From positions 1,116,001 to 1,180,000 of the forward strand of contig JAJKFH010003821.1 in assembly GCA_023333565.1 (NCBI GenBank): DNA of 64,000 nt, written 5' to 3'. The stretch is from Puffinus mauretanicus. Lineage: Eukaryota; Chordata; Aves; Procellariiformes; Procellariidae. The stretch's first letter is position 1; every line of letters starts with the position of its first letter. The notes under the pieces are model-generated. The model worked only from the letters and a program-made list of their open reading frames with translations. It searched no databases and was not told the DNA's origin. Positions 12,892 through 25,620 of the stretch are shown piece after piece. Both the position numbers and the translations under genes were made by a program.

Positions 12892-15800
12892 GTGAGGACC
12901 ACTGGCCAAGGTGGATATGCCTGAGCTGGGGCTGAGAGGGATTCTCTTTCTGGAAGATGCTGAAAACAACGTAGCTCTCCTTTTACATCACATTCCCCTT
13001 CCAGATATTTTCTGGTGGCATTGCAGACCTGGGTAATGAAACTTGCTGGTTGAAGCATTGGAGTTATCCATGTTCTCAGAAGACTTCACTAGTTGTGTTA
13101 GATGATGACATTTACAACCTCTGACTTTATGAAGTCTGATGAGCCCAGGTTTTACTATTGTAAAGAATCTGTTGGCTAATGATTTTTTTATTGTTATAAA
13201 ACTACTGGACATGTAATGGGGATAAACAAAATAAGAAACGCTTGTGTCTTGCTTTTCAGTAGCTCCTCACGTAGATTTTGTTTTTCTTAAATCAAAGGTC
13301 TTGGATTGTTTGGACTAATGTTTGAACCATTAAAATTCAGAAGTGGTAGGAGAGTTCAGTAAATCGTGTGATTTTAGCTGCCTCTGTCTCAGTTGCAGAA
13401 GAGGAGAAGAGGAAAGAATAGCATGTTTGGGGAGGAATGCCATTTGTCAGAGTTCGTATTGGACAACACCAAATCAAAGGGTGTTTCTGATCTAAAGCCC
13501 ACTCTGAAATAGTCTCAAAGCTGAGGAGAAAGTTCATGAGTGTGTCCTAGACTGTTTTGCTCCACGTGCTCCTTGCAGGTGAATGTTGCCATGTGTACGC
13601 CCATATCTCCTTTAGAGCAACTGTAGGTTTGCAAATCAAACTCACTCCTTCTCATATGCTCTCAGTCTCTCCTCCCACATGCACACCGTCTCCGCCATCT
13701 TTCACTCGCCTCCAGAGAAAGGCACCTCACAACACAAACAGTGTTGGTCTTGAAAAATTGATCCAGGTTTTTTCCATCTTCAGTTTATGTCAAGTTTGTA
13801 ATATGTGGACTGAGCAAGACCGAAAGTTAAGAGCAGATTAGAAGACCATAACTAAGCCTGCTGACAGTCCTAATATTGCATTTCAGTCAAAAAAACCCAT
13901 TAATTCATGGGGTCTTCACTGTTCATCAACCTAAATGTATTTACCTGGTTTTATAGAGCCCCTTGGCTGCCTTCACTCCTTGCCTCTTCAGCTCTTAATT
14001 AGTAAAGAAGTTTGTGCTGAAGTGTTGGTGATCTGAATCAGCAAGACTTTATTAAATGCAGCATGTCACAGCTAGAACAAGACAGGGAGAAGTGCTAAAG
14101 GGCAAAAGTGCTTTCCACAAAACCCGAAAGCAGCTTTATGATTATATTTATGATCCTGTGAGCTAATTAAGTTCCTGTGTAAATCATCCTCAGTGAGAAC
14201 AGCAAGAAAAATATGATAGCAACAAAATCTCCTATTTGCTGCACTTTCAACTTACTTTGTTCCCCTTTGACAGCAAAGCAGAGGATAAGATTCATGCATG
14301 TTTTTCTGCCACTCCCTACAAAACCCAAGAAAAAGAAGTTGCCCATGAATTTAATAACACTGAACTAGATTTATAAGCTGCCAAAGTACATGTGTGAGCA
14401 GAGCACAGTGGAAAAACGACAAGACCCTTTGGATGGACAGACAGGCACAGGGCAGCAGAGAAAATTCGCCACATCCAACATCTATCCAGCTCTGTGGGAG
14501 TCACAGATAGTTTCTGTACCTGTCGGTGTGCGTGTTTGCCTGAACACAGCTTTCAGTGGACTATTAGGTGTGCTTTTCTGGCAAACTCAATCTAGTGCAG
14601 ATGGCCAAGCCAGCTCCAGCTGAACCTTGCTGCTACCCTGCCAGCTCTTCACAGCAGATGACAGACAGTCAAATTTCCATCTGGTGGGATTCCCAGCTTT
14701 TCCCTACCTGGAAGCTGATGAAAAAAAATTTGAAGGAAAAAAAAAAACAGATTCATTTAGCAAAATGTAATCCAGGCAAACCTTGAACAATGAGATGAGT
14801 CAAGTCAATGACACCACAGTGTTGGTTTTTCTCCTGTGATTTTGGGGGAAGGGGGGATTGGGCAGAGGGGATGGCTATCTTTTGCACTTTTGGACCATAT
14901 CTTCCAGCCTGTGTTTTGGTCCCTTTGTATCAGAATTTGACTCTTTTGGCTCTTCCCCTTTCCACTGTTTTCTTAGGGTTGCTTCTGTCTTTTTGTCCTC
15001 TGATTTGGGCCAGATTGTTCAGCATCTTCATTCTTTCTGCGCTTTCCTCTCTGTGTTCCCACACAACAATTTTGGGGCCCCAGAAGTTCTCCCAGTCCCA
15101 CCCCCCATAGGCTGGTCTTGTACCCTTTCTGTTATCCTCTCCTCCCTTGTTAACCCTCTGCACTGTCTCATTTCCATTTCCTCCACCATACTTTGTTCTG
15201 CATTATATCCCCTCTGCTGTCCTTTCCTGGAGGAGGACCTTGGCACATGGAGCAGCCCAGGAGAGGAGAACAGCACAAAACGATCCCTCTGTTTCATGGC
15301 ATCTACTGCTGGGGAAGGAAATTGCTCAGGAACCTGACTGAGAAACTCAGAGAAAGAGCTGCTGAGCGGCAGCTGAGTTTGTCCATTGGTGTCCTTCTGT
15401 CCTCCCCAGTGTCCTCCTGCCCTGGTCAGAGAGTTTCTAGCTCAGTGGTAAGAGGACTGAGACCTGCTCTAAGCTGAACTCATTGCATAGAAGAAAGAGC
15501 CTTGTGCCTTCCCTCTGAGGTCTCCCCAGCCACTCAGATGAAATACAAACTATGCGTACAGTTTAAGTGAGCAGTGAAAGAGGGGCCGATTATTGTTTGG
15601 ATTTCCTTTTCAGTAAGGTCAGCTGCATTCCCTTCCTTTTTGCATTTCCTTAGCAAGTCTAAGCTAGGGCTGGTTACATCAGCAGGGTTCAGTCAAGCCA
15701 AGCCCTGCCAAGTCTGCTGCTTTTCAGTCCCATTCAACAGCCACACACAGATTTGGTGTTATCCATCTTTTTTTCTGCCTGTGGGGCTGTATGCAGGTTT

Positions 15801-16219
15801 GGTCCTAAGAAAAGATCTCTTGAGTCTGTTTTAATTATCACTCCATTAGTGCCTGTAAAATAGGCTCTGGCACACAAAATGACATTTGGGAGATATCCAT
15901 TTCTTCTGCATTTAGATTTATGATTTTATTAGAAACTATTCAGACAGAAATGTAGCTTAAGAAAAAAAGTGATGAGAAAAATGATCTTTTCCATTTTTAC
16001 CCTGCACTTCTTCCCATAGGATAAAGGGGTGAAAATGTCCTCCAGCATGCTTACGACTGTGTCTTATAAAGATAAACATGTATCTATATCTCAGTTTTAC
16101 TTTAACACCTGAGAGGGTATCATGTTGAACCCCCTAAGTAACTGGGGGTGCTTATCAGCATTGTGGCTGTGTATTGGGCTCTCTGCAGCGTGCTTACGCC
16201 GTGCCTTGTCCCCATGCAG
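12892..16219 (+). other. SH3RF3 intron (3.3 kb)
   Basis: From a GTGAGG donor to CCCATGCAG. It includes a pyrimidine-rich stretch at about 14930-15240 that leaves long chance ORFs on both strands, an A-rich run near 14722-14750, and smooth AT-rich unique sequence at 13990-14300 that could be conserved non-coding DNA. I recognise no transposon or exon. Confidence 0.85.
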
Positions 16220-16470
16220 GGTGCCAGTGGGAGCTGGGCAGCCCAGGAACAGCGGAGCCGGGGGAGCTCCGGCAACGAAAGGAGCCCCAGGAGCCATCCA
16301 TCCTATCGGGGCCGGTCACACCAATGCTGCCACAGCTGTCAGACCGGTTGTTCCTATCACTGCGCCTCAGACGCATCCCCAGCTACAGGCAGCCTCTCCG
16401 CAGCTGAATAACTGCTTGAGGTATTCAGCTCAGCAGCCAGCCAGCCAGACCCGCAACGCCATGCAGATGG
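16220..16470 (+). CDS. SH3RF3: SH3RF3 coding exon: disordered linker after SH3-3
   Basis: A 251-bp exon encoding residues 91-175 of the visible segment (both ends split). It starts with one base completing Arg (AG|G), then VPVGAGQPRNSG, and ends with NAMQM plus the first base of an Ala codon at a G|GTACGT donor. Composition is Gly/Ala/Pro/Thr/Gln-rich with no fold. It matches the recalled SH3RF3 region after SH3-3 in order and character: basic-Pro start, TKG, AT-RP, PIT-PQ, CLR-SAQ, SQ-R. This is the least conserved part of POSH proteins. The reading frame stays open upstream into the intron, so frame alone does not set the 5' edge; the CCCATGCAG acceptor and the phase match with the preceding exon do. 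Confidence 0.87.
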
Positions 16471-19400
16471 GTACGTGCATGCCCGCCGGTGCCTCTTGCC
16501 CTGCGTCGGCAGGATTGATGTTGTACCCCTCGAGCGCAAGCCTCTTGAATCTGCCCGTCCCCACAGCTTGCTTTCTCGTTTTAGTCACAGCTCAGTCAAT
16601 GTGGAATAGAGTATGTTTTATTTGCTTGTAATATTTATGGGCTTCTATTGATCTCTGGGAACCACATTGTGTTTATCAGATTGTTCTGTTGCTACAGCTG
16701 AAATAGATTATAGTGTTTACAAATATTTATACAATTTATCTGAGTGAAAGCAAGCACCCTGCATACTGAGGAGATTAACAATTCTGAGTCCGGTTGGCCT
16801 GCTGATGAAAAAATACTGCCCTTATCGCAGGGCAAGTAATACACGACTTAAAATTAAGAAGCATTTCATTGGGCTTCAGGGATGAAAGGTATTTATTAGG
16901 CAGAACGGGACCCGGTGTTAGTGATAAAGCAAAAGATCTGAAAAATACTGCCACCTTTTTGAAATGAGAATAAGAGCTTCTCGCACCAGGGGGCCTCTGT
17001 TCTTTCTAGGTTCCCTTTCTGATGTACAGCACAATTTTCTAGAGTACAATTTATTCCCCTTTCCCTGACGTTAAACAGCTCTGATGTTGAATAAAGTAAA
17101 AGTAAATCCTGTGGTGGAACTTTATAGCGAAATTTAAAACATTTTGTTTCTGATATTTTATAGGGATGTGAGCCATTGTGTTTACAAAGGCAGATCAGTA
17201 AGGACTGTGACTGCTGAAAACAGGTCTTATATACAAGACAGAGCAGGCAGAAATGAGAAATACGCTGTGGTGTAAGTCACGGATTCATACCTTTTGAAGC
17301 CAGAAGGCACCATTATGACCGTCTAATCTCACCTCTTACACAGTCCAGACCAAAGGGAAGAAAACATAATCAAATACGTGTGAATCTGAATCTCGAACAG
17401 TGCAGACTTCTCCGCTCAACAAACAGTGGCAGGACTTCACACGGCATCCGTATCATGCTGGGGAATAATCGATTTATCCTCTTTTTGTCTAGTTCAGAAA
17501 GTGCTGCTTTCCCCTCAAGTCACACCCTTCCAAAAGCCCTTCTGCTCCCACAGTGCAAAGGCAGAAATGTCCCCTCTTGGGCAAGGCTGTCAGGAAGCAT
17601 TCGGGCGCTCCTGGTGCCTCCTGTGCCCATGCCAACAGGCAGATGGAGTCCCCTGAAACTGAGGGGGATCATTTTGACAGATCATTTTGCCCCATGCACT
17701 TGGCATGCCCCACACCTTCCTTCCATGGTGCTGCTGTGCTACACCTCCAGCAGCTGCCCTGATTTAAGATTGCTCCTCCAGATCACTCTGACATCTTAAA
17801 ATGCCAAGGTGTTGGCAGCAGGGTGATCCAGGGATCACAGAGCTGCTCCAAAACCTCCTAAGCAGGGAGTTTTCCAGCCCTTCCAGAAGGCTCATGAGAT
17901 TGTTGTTTTAATTAAATAAACCTTTTCCAGGATAAATAAAGGAAACTTTTTAATGATTATCAGTATTTTTCTCCATAATGGTTGTCCTCACCAGTATCCT
18001 GTGGACCAGAGCCCCTTAAAAGGTCCCTTTAGTCCTGCAGGACAGGGCAATGCACACTGACTTTTGGAAAAGCTTTCCAAGAGAGGCAAGCTGGCACAGT
18101 ATTCAAATCACGTTTCTGTTGGCTTGCAATATACATGAGTAACAAATCAATTTTGCACAAGGCCACTAATGTAGGAATACACCCAAAATGAAATATGAGT
18201 GGTACAGAACAAAAATAGCCTTCAGTGAGCATTGCTAATTAATAGCATGTTTGATGCAGCAGAGTCCAGATCCAGAGATCCCAGAGCAAAGGCATACATT
18301 GTAACAGTAAGCAGATGAAATTACAGAATAAAATGTGAGAGCTCTGCTCAGAGTTGATTTTTCTCAGGCCATTTGTTTTACTGTTTTTCATGTTTTCTGT
18401 TTCCTTTGTGTCTGGAAACACTGAATCCTATATGAAAGAAGTAATGTATCTAATATGATTATCAAATTAGACTTCTGCATCCAGGTACACGCATTGAAAT
18501 TCCATTATTGTGCTTTTCCTCTAAATTGCTCCCTACAACCAGTAGTTCAAAACCTTGACCCTGCAAGCTTAACCATCCCAAAAAATTAGATTTCTGGCAG
18601 CAGTGGTTGCTGATCACACAGGTTCCAAATGGGAAAATCAGAAGGAGGGAATCACTTCAAGATAACCGGTGGTGCCCTGTCTGGCTCTCTGGAAGGGAAT
18701 TGCACTTTCCAATATATGTTCTTGGTAAGCCAGGGGGAGGGAAATGGTAACTAATAGTAAGAATAGTCTTGAAGGCGTCTGTAATAACAACTTCTAGGCC
18801 CTTCCTCATGCTACATGGTAAAATCACATCTTGTTCAAGATTGTTTAATGTTAGTTTGGTTGATTTGCTATGAGCAACATTACTAAAGAGATGTTATAGA
18901 GTCAAGGAGTTACCATGAGAGAGAATCGTGTAAACTTTGGAGGTGCTAATCTGATGATCGCTGGCCCATCATGTTCAGTATCACTTCATATAATAGGGCA
19001 TAAGGCTGGGGGATGAAATTCCCTCCTGGCAGGAGTGCTCAGCTGGTGTAGTGAGTATGATTAATGGCACTCCTTATCATTTCAATCCCTGGTAATGGGT
19101 GCCACTGTTAACCGTAGAAATAGAAAATAGTGGTGTGAGTTGTTCTAGCATTGTTGTTTAGTTATAGATTGAGTGAACTCCAGCTGGTCCTGCATAAAAA
19201 TGTATCCTTTGGATGAATTTGTAAGAAAACCACAGATCAGAGTGGGTCAGAAATTTTCCAGAAAAAAGCTTCTTGGTCAAAAAAAAGCCGATTTGTTAGA
19301 CTCAACGCTTTTTGTCAGGAATGGACGTAGTTCAACCAGACTTCAGCCACGAAGCCGTCCTGGCTCAAGTTGCAAAGGGAATAGACAGCTGCCCAGAGCT

Positions 19401-20487
19401 GTTCTCTGCAGAGAACAGCGCAGTGACCGGATCCTATGTTTTCACACCCCAGGTGAATGCCCTGACCAGAATAGAGGCTATTGTGTGGTGGGTGAGTAGA
19501 CTGTGCTCGGAAAAATGTTCAAAGGTTCGAATTTTGCACTGAGGCAGAACTAAACCAGATTATGAAACCTTGAAAACATTTGTGAAATGGGCATTTTCCA
19601 GCCAGTCCTACTATTGAATCATTTAAGTGAGGGAATGTCTGAGTATGTACATACTTGAAGTGGAGCTGTATGTAAGTTACACTTAAGCAATCAACCAACT
19701 TGGAAGTCAAAGGCAACATCGTTGTGGAAATGCACCTGGAGCTTTGTCACACTTTTTGCAACACGAAGCGTGCAACAGGCTCCCGAATCCCTGGAGAGCT
19801 GACCTCGGTAGTGTGTCGCGGTCACCATTAAACAGAGCACTAACTCCTGGTTCCTAGCGCTTGTAGGCAGGGTTTGCTCAGTAGGGGCAGCAAGACTAAA
19901 AGGCACTGCATAGTCCCTTAGGGACTTTGCTGGCAGAGACGAGGCTGAGCTCAGAAATCCTCTGGTGGATTTCTGCTTAATTTATCTTGTGCAGCACAGG
20001 GATGTGCTGTTGATCATTTTGTTAGGGCTGAAACAAGAGACCTTCCTTTGTAACTGCTGGCTGCGAGGTCAGCGTGGATCATCTGGGCTAACCCTTTAGG
20101 TCCCGTATTGCGTTGCTCCAAAACCTATTAGGTTAGGAGGCGGTCCTGGAGGTTCAGAAAACAACTCAGCTGGAACAAGATAAGGTATTTTAAAAACACA
20201 GTAGGCTTTTTATTTATTTCCAGGCATGGGCAGGGATGGTCAGGCCGTTCCCCATTCGCATCACTAGGGAGGACCAGCCATTTTAGTGACTGCAGACAGG
20301 CCTTTCGCAGCCAGGAGGGGGATTTCTAGGATTTAGCCAAAAACACTTGCAGGCTGAGATATCCTGGGTTAAGGCTAAGAGCTTAGCTCTCCATCGGGCC
20401 CTGACACCTCCTGGCAGCGATGGCCACTGAAGGGCCAGGTCTGGCAGTGCATGGGGGGCTTAACCACGCTCTGTCCTCCCTCTGCAG
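16471..20487 (+). other. SH3RF3 intron (4.0 kb)
   Basis: From GTACGTGC to CCCTCTGCAG. The first 700 bases are AT-rich and smooth. An old LINE 3'-end-like fragment lies at 17279-17350. An ORF at 17380-17799 has no splice context. GC content rises over the last few hundred bases toward the next exon. Confidence 0.85.
17279..17350 (-). repeat. fragment of an old sauropsid LINE 3' end (CR1/L3-like)
   Basis: The text AGCCAGAAGGCACCATTATGA followed by CCGTCTAATCTCACCTCTTAC closely resembles a widespread old repeat of birds, crocodilians and turtles, remembered as a 'gaccattatgatcatctagtctgacctcc' motif. In minus orientation this fits the 3' end of a CR1/L3-type LINE. Only about 70 bases are recognisable and divergence is high. 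The match is from memory; the exact subfamily is unknown. Confidence 0.5.
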
Positions 20488-20792
20488 CTCATCCCCCGGT
20501 GCCAGCCCCGGAGCGGCCCACCGCCACGGTCTCGCCCCTGCGGACACCCAGCTCGCCCTCCCGTCTGCCAGCGGCAGCCATCCGGCCTCACCCCGCCGTC
20601 TCCCCGCAGCACGGCCACCAGCCGCCCGCCCCGGGGGCCCGGCCCCTCATCCCCCTCACCTCCGCCGCCGCCGCCATCACCCCACCCAACGTCAGCGCGG
20701 CCCACCTCAACGGCGAGGCGGGCGGCGGACCTCTGGGTGGCCTTGTCACCCCTGGCCCCACCAGCAAGGCTGAGGAGAGGAAGAATGAGAAG
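20488..20792 (+). CDS. SH3RF3: SH3RF3 coding exon: Pro/Ala-rich linker
   Basis: A 305-bp exon encoding residues 175-276 of the visible segment. It begins with CT, completing Ala with the previous exon's G, and ends in phase 0 at AAG|GTAAGG. Family landmarks are RPTATVSPLRT near the start, PSRLPA, VSPQHGHQPP, IPLTSAAAAITPPNVSAA, LNGEAGGGP and a charged end KAEERKNEK. This is the proline-rich, probably disordered linker before the conserved basic block, and it contains several Ser-Pro sites. The exon is strikingly GC- and CpG-rich compared with its AT-rich surroundings, and open frames exist on both strands because stop codons are rare at this composition. The acceptor CCCTCTGCAG and phase continuity fix the 5' end; the upstream in-frame ATG at 20451 is intronic. 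Confidence 0.9.
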
Positions 20793-23700
20793 GTAAGGGC
20801 CGCCGCGCCCCCGCCGTGCCCCCCGCTCCCGCCACCTCTGCCTCCCATGGGGCTGTCAAGGAGGGACCCTGCGGCCACCCATCACCGGCCATTGTGGGCA
20901 TCTTCGTCTCACATTATTTTCACGCTTCATCCTTTCCCCGCCACTATCCCCAGCGCTGCTCTCGCATTACCTGCTCGTGGGTGGGAAACGAGGCTGAGCC
21001 ACTGATGGGCTGAATTTGTGTGTTTCTTCCAACGATCGGCGCCCGGATCTGCAAATTTGCAGTGGTGCAGAAAGGTGTTGTAGCGAGCTCTTGGTCACTG
21101 AAACCGGACGGCCAAGTCAGAAGCCGTCTGCCTCGCTGCGCGGAAGAAGCTGATGGTGGTACCAGCCCCGGGGCAGGTGCCACCAGCACAGTAAAACACT
21201 GGCTCCTGAGTGGCAGGAGCTGTTCTATTACTCCAGAAACATCTGTTTCTTGCAGAAACTTTCATTTCAGTAGCACAGCCAGATGGGGAGAAGGGAATTA
21301 AATACGGCTCATTGGGACGTAGGTACAATGTGCTGTAGGTTCAATCTCTTAAGAGCCAGCAGCGGGACCGCTAGCTGAGTGCCCGTCCCTTGTGCACCTT
21401 GCTAAGGAAAGACAGCGTGGAGAGCTGCTTTAAGCGCCCAGCCTTTTAGGTTCTTGGCAAATATTTTGCTTTCACCAAACATTTACATTGTGTTAGCAGT
21501 TCCCATTTATCAATGCTGAGGTTTATCTCCACACTGCCTAGCAGAGCCCACCGATACAAACTGCCTGCTGGAAGCAAGATCCTGGTTTGCATCTGAATAG
21601 GAGGAAGAGATGGGGGCCTGCTTTTCCTTTGGACCTGCAAAAATCCTTTCTATACGTTCCCCGAGCTTTTCCGTGGTGACAGGCACATATGGGGTAAATT
21701 TACTTTGTACATGGTAATGCTGAGGTTGCAGGTCTCAGGTGTGGTCAGGGTCACAGATAACCCCTAGTTTCACAAGATGAGGAATATAAGTTTTAAAATC
21801 CTTTCCTTAATCCTGTCTTGAATTTTCTCTGAGTGCCTTTTGGTGAAAGAAAGAATTTCTGCCCTGGATGTGGGATTTAGGTACTTGTTTACAAAGAATG
21901 ACTTCCAAGTGTGCATCAAGGACTGCATGCTCTGCAAGCAGAACAATCCCTGCTACTTCTGCAAGCCCAAGTATTTGGTAGGAGGTGGTAGAGCTGCACA
22001 ACACTTCAGAGCTTTGTGTACTGGCTTATTTAATGCTTCCTAAAACATATCATGCTATTCTATAGGTCCATATATTTTAATTCATGTGAGACTGCACACT
22101 GAAATTTCCTAGGCAAAATTATATCTAGTCCCTTCCTGAGATACTGGTTAACCTTTCCCAGGCTGTTACAGCTTTAAGTTACTGAATTTGGATGCAGGGA
22201 AGTAAAGTTATGGGTTTTTTGAGCTCCATGGATGAAGGGGAGAAGCAAATAATATACTACATCATTGCAATGAGCATTGCCAAAGACCAGTTCAGTACCT
22301 GGGAACTATCAGAGAGAAGTGACAATAAAAATTTTCATCTCTGACTGGATTGGGTGGTGCATAACTGCCCTGTGTTGAACAATATATTCCTGAATCTCCT
22401 CCATATCGTATTTCACTTCCATTTTAGAAAGATCTAAGTTAACAATGCTTCCTTTCCTTTTAGAAGTAATGACTGATGTTTGGCCAGTTAAGTTGTCTTC
22501 CTGTTCTTTGCATAAATCCAAATATTTCTTTGAAGCAGCTGAGAGCTTGGATGATGCCAGACTAAAAGACGTATAACTATTCAGAAAGGAATCTGTGAGT
22601 CAGAACTGGAGCCATATCTGGAACCACGCTTGATATTTCAAAAGTGAAGGCTGGTTGGGGAGGTTTTTGGGTAAATAGGGAACAGTCATAACACTCAGAA
22701 GGAATATCTGTGGAGAGAGGCAATATCTGTTATCAATACACCTGATAGGAAAAACCAGACAAGTCCGAGGGGCAAAAAACAGAAGCAGGGACATAACTAA
22801 CAAACTGCCAGATAAGCAAAGATCGGAAGCAATTTATCTGAGTTCAGTTTCATTATATTAATTAGTCAGGTACTTTGAGATGAAGGGAATAGAGGGGATG
22901 TTAGTAAGAGGAGCGGTAATAAGGTCTTCAGCTCTACTGAACACAGGATGGAAGAAATGCACAGGTAATTATCTCCTGAGAAACTGAGATTAGCAAGTTG
23001 TATCTGAGGTAAATTATAATGTGCCATAAAATTAGCAGTGTTGTTGGAATCAACAATTTTTGGTGTCCCATCAAATCATTAATTTTAATCCCAGTTTAGT
23101 GTTTCCAGTTTCTTTTGTAGGATTCCCTTGAGGATGAGGGCTGAAAGATCAGAGGGAGAATAGCTGTTTTGGGAAACATTCTCTTCTTATGTTTTTTTTT
23201 CACACACTGATTGTCAGTGTGAGTTCACTACGGTACAGAGGGCACATGGTACATAGGAAGAAGTAGTTTGCATTTGGGGATGGACATGTTGACAATCCAC
23301 TGGTTTTCATGGTTCTGTTGTAGAAGACATTTCTTTTGAGGGCTGTGGAGATAAACTGCAATTTTTGCATTTATCACTCTGATATATTGGTTCTCGGGAA
23401 ATTTTCTTCAGATGATAAGTTGAGCAAGGTTGGTTGGCTGCTTGAAGGCTGGGCTGGGAGATAGTGGGAAAAAGTATTTTAAGATATGATCTTCTACCCA
23501 TTTATGTTTTATGATTTCCCACCTAGATTCCACTCAAGGATACCAAATGTGATATCAAGGGGCAGCTGCTGTAGTAAGTCTGTATATCCTATTTGGGTTG
23601 CTTGTTCCAAGACGGAATTGTCTTTACCTTGGGAACAGCCTTGCTGAGTGTACTGGTGAGGTCATGACTGTTAATGCTTTCCTCTGTGCAAATGTTTATA

Positions 23701-25139
23701 TGCCAGTATCACGGGTTCCTGTTGGAGTGCAGCAGTCAGATACAGGCACACCCCAAGACTTCTGCAAAATCAAGGGATTCCATTTCTAATTTTTACTCTT
23801 GCTTCCTTGTGGTTTAAAGGCAAGTGGCAGAAATAATCCTAAGGATTATGGTTTTCAGCTCAGCAGGAATGGTTTTCTTGCTCATCTTCTATTAATATAG
23901 CAAATAAATCCTTAGGTCTATTTTTTGACATCTCTAGTTCTCTACTTCAGCTTATTTCTTGAAGGTCTTGATCCAGACTTCCAAACCTGCAGGTGAACCT
24001 TGGCACCTACATTCATTTAGGCACCCTAGAAATAGTGTCTTACTGTCATACTCCTGCTGACTTAATCAGGAGGTAAAATATGGCCTCCACGCCAGTCTTC
24101 ACTTGTCGGTATACACCTACCCCCGGAGGATCCTATCTGCAACTGGGCTTGTGCTCCGCTTCTCAGCTCCTTGACCAGCCTCCTCTCCACTTAGGGAACA
24201 GTTTCAAAGCTGCTCTCCTTTGCCAGCTGCTGGTGGTAGCTGATGAAAGACTGAGCAATAGGTAGTGCTTAAGTCCACTGTGCAACAGTGCTTGAAAAGT
24301 GCTCAGGCAGCCGAGCAGGCTTAGAACTAGAGCACTTGAAAATGAAAGCTGTTTCAGTGCTATACGGACGCAGTACAAAGCAGCAGGAAAGGCAGCTCAC
24401 AGAGAGGTAGCGCAGACACTACAGGAATAACAAGTTGGGGACTGAATAAAGGGAAGGGAGCTCGGCAGAAGTCAAAGAGGTAACGGTGGTCAGGGCAGCG
24501 TAGGAGAGAGAAGAGCATTAGCAGCTGCTGAGAGATACAGCCGCAGGCACCGGAGAAGGGGTGTCAGTGGGGAGGGTGGAGGTGAAGGGTGCTGTGTGAA
24601 GCCCATGGGGAGGGGTCCTGAAACAGGAAAGTTGGAATACAGGGGCTGAAAATTATCTGAAGGCGGCAGTTGAACAGAGCAAGGTGTAAAGGAGACTCTT
24701 TCTTCTTTTCCTCAAATATTTCCCCCTTGAGGTCAATTTTTCTTCTTTTCCAAGAAGGAGGTTTCCTTCCCCAGAAGGATAATCATAATTCTCCACCAAA
24801 GTCACTCTATTGCAGGTTAGGAACAGGAGTGTCCCAAAGACATCACAGGAACAGGAGGGAGGTAAAACAGAGAGCAAATGGGGAACACTCCATTTCCTTT
24901 AAGGGTGGGGGGTGGTATCAGGGGTCCTTTGAGCTCTGGCTCCATCATTTGCTAATAATATCTGCATGTGTAACCATCTGAAACTCAGAGAATTCAATCC
25001 CAGTTCCCAAATCTTCTGAACATCTGAAAGAAAGGGATGGAGATCCCAGCTTTGGAACAGAAGAAAAACCCTGTGTTTTGGGGGCTTTTTTAAATGGGGA
25101 CCCTGCTTTTTCAGTCATGATAAGCACTGCCCAAGTTCA

Positions 25140-25620
25140 ACTGGTAGATTACAGCTGAGAGCTTGTAATTATGGCATGACTACTTCTTTGACCTCGGTCA
25201 ATTTTTGCTATAATAGTTTCTGCTGTACATAATCTGGGCTGATGCTTAATACCTCTGATAAAACCACTTGTTTGAACGAATTAATGCATTTCTCATTAAA
25301 TGTGCTCCTCATTACGTTCATCAAATCAAGCAAATCATGCTGGGTGGTTTGACCACTGTAATTAAACTTTCTTTAAAATCCACTCATTTGGCTTTTGATG
25401 AGGATTTTGATTAAACTCTTCCAAAATGCCTGGCCCAGTATCTGCTAAAGAGGAAAATAAGAGCTTGCACTAGCGAGCAAGCCGTTAATTCATCATTGAG
25501 TTACACTAATTCCTTACTGTTATACCTAGCCAGAGTATATAAAAATATTTGGGAATTGACAATGTAAAATTAAATGTTTCTTACAAGCGTGCTGAGAGAA
25601 CAAATCTGTTTGCAGCTTTA
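25140..25620. promoter_or_regulatory. candidate conserved intronic enhancer-like block
   Basis: About 480 bases of repeat-free, AT-rich sequence dense in homeodomain-type cores (AATTAATGCATTT, GTAATTAAACTTTC, GTTAATTCATCATTGAG) and a bZIP/nuclear-receptor-like TGACCTCGGTCA. This texture is typical of vertebrate developmental enhancers. Conservation cannot be seen from one sequence, so this is inference. Confidence 0.3.

Noticed and set aside
14808..15477. overlapping frames of 90-160 codons on both strands
   Set aside because: These come from a pyrimidine-rich intronic stretch that lacks stops by composition.
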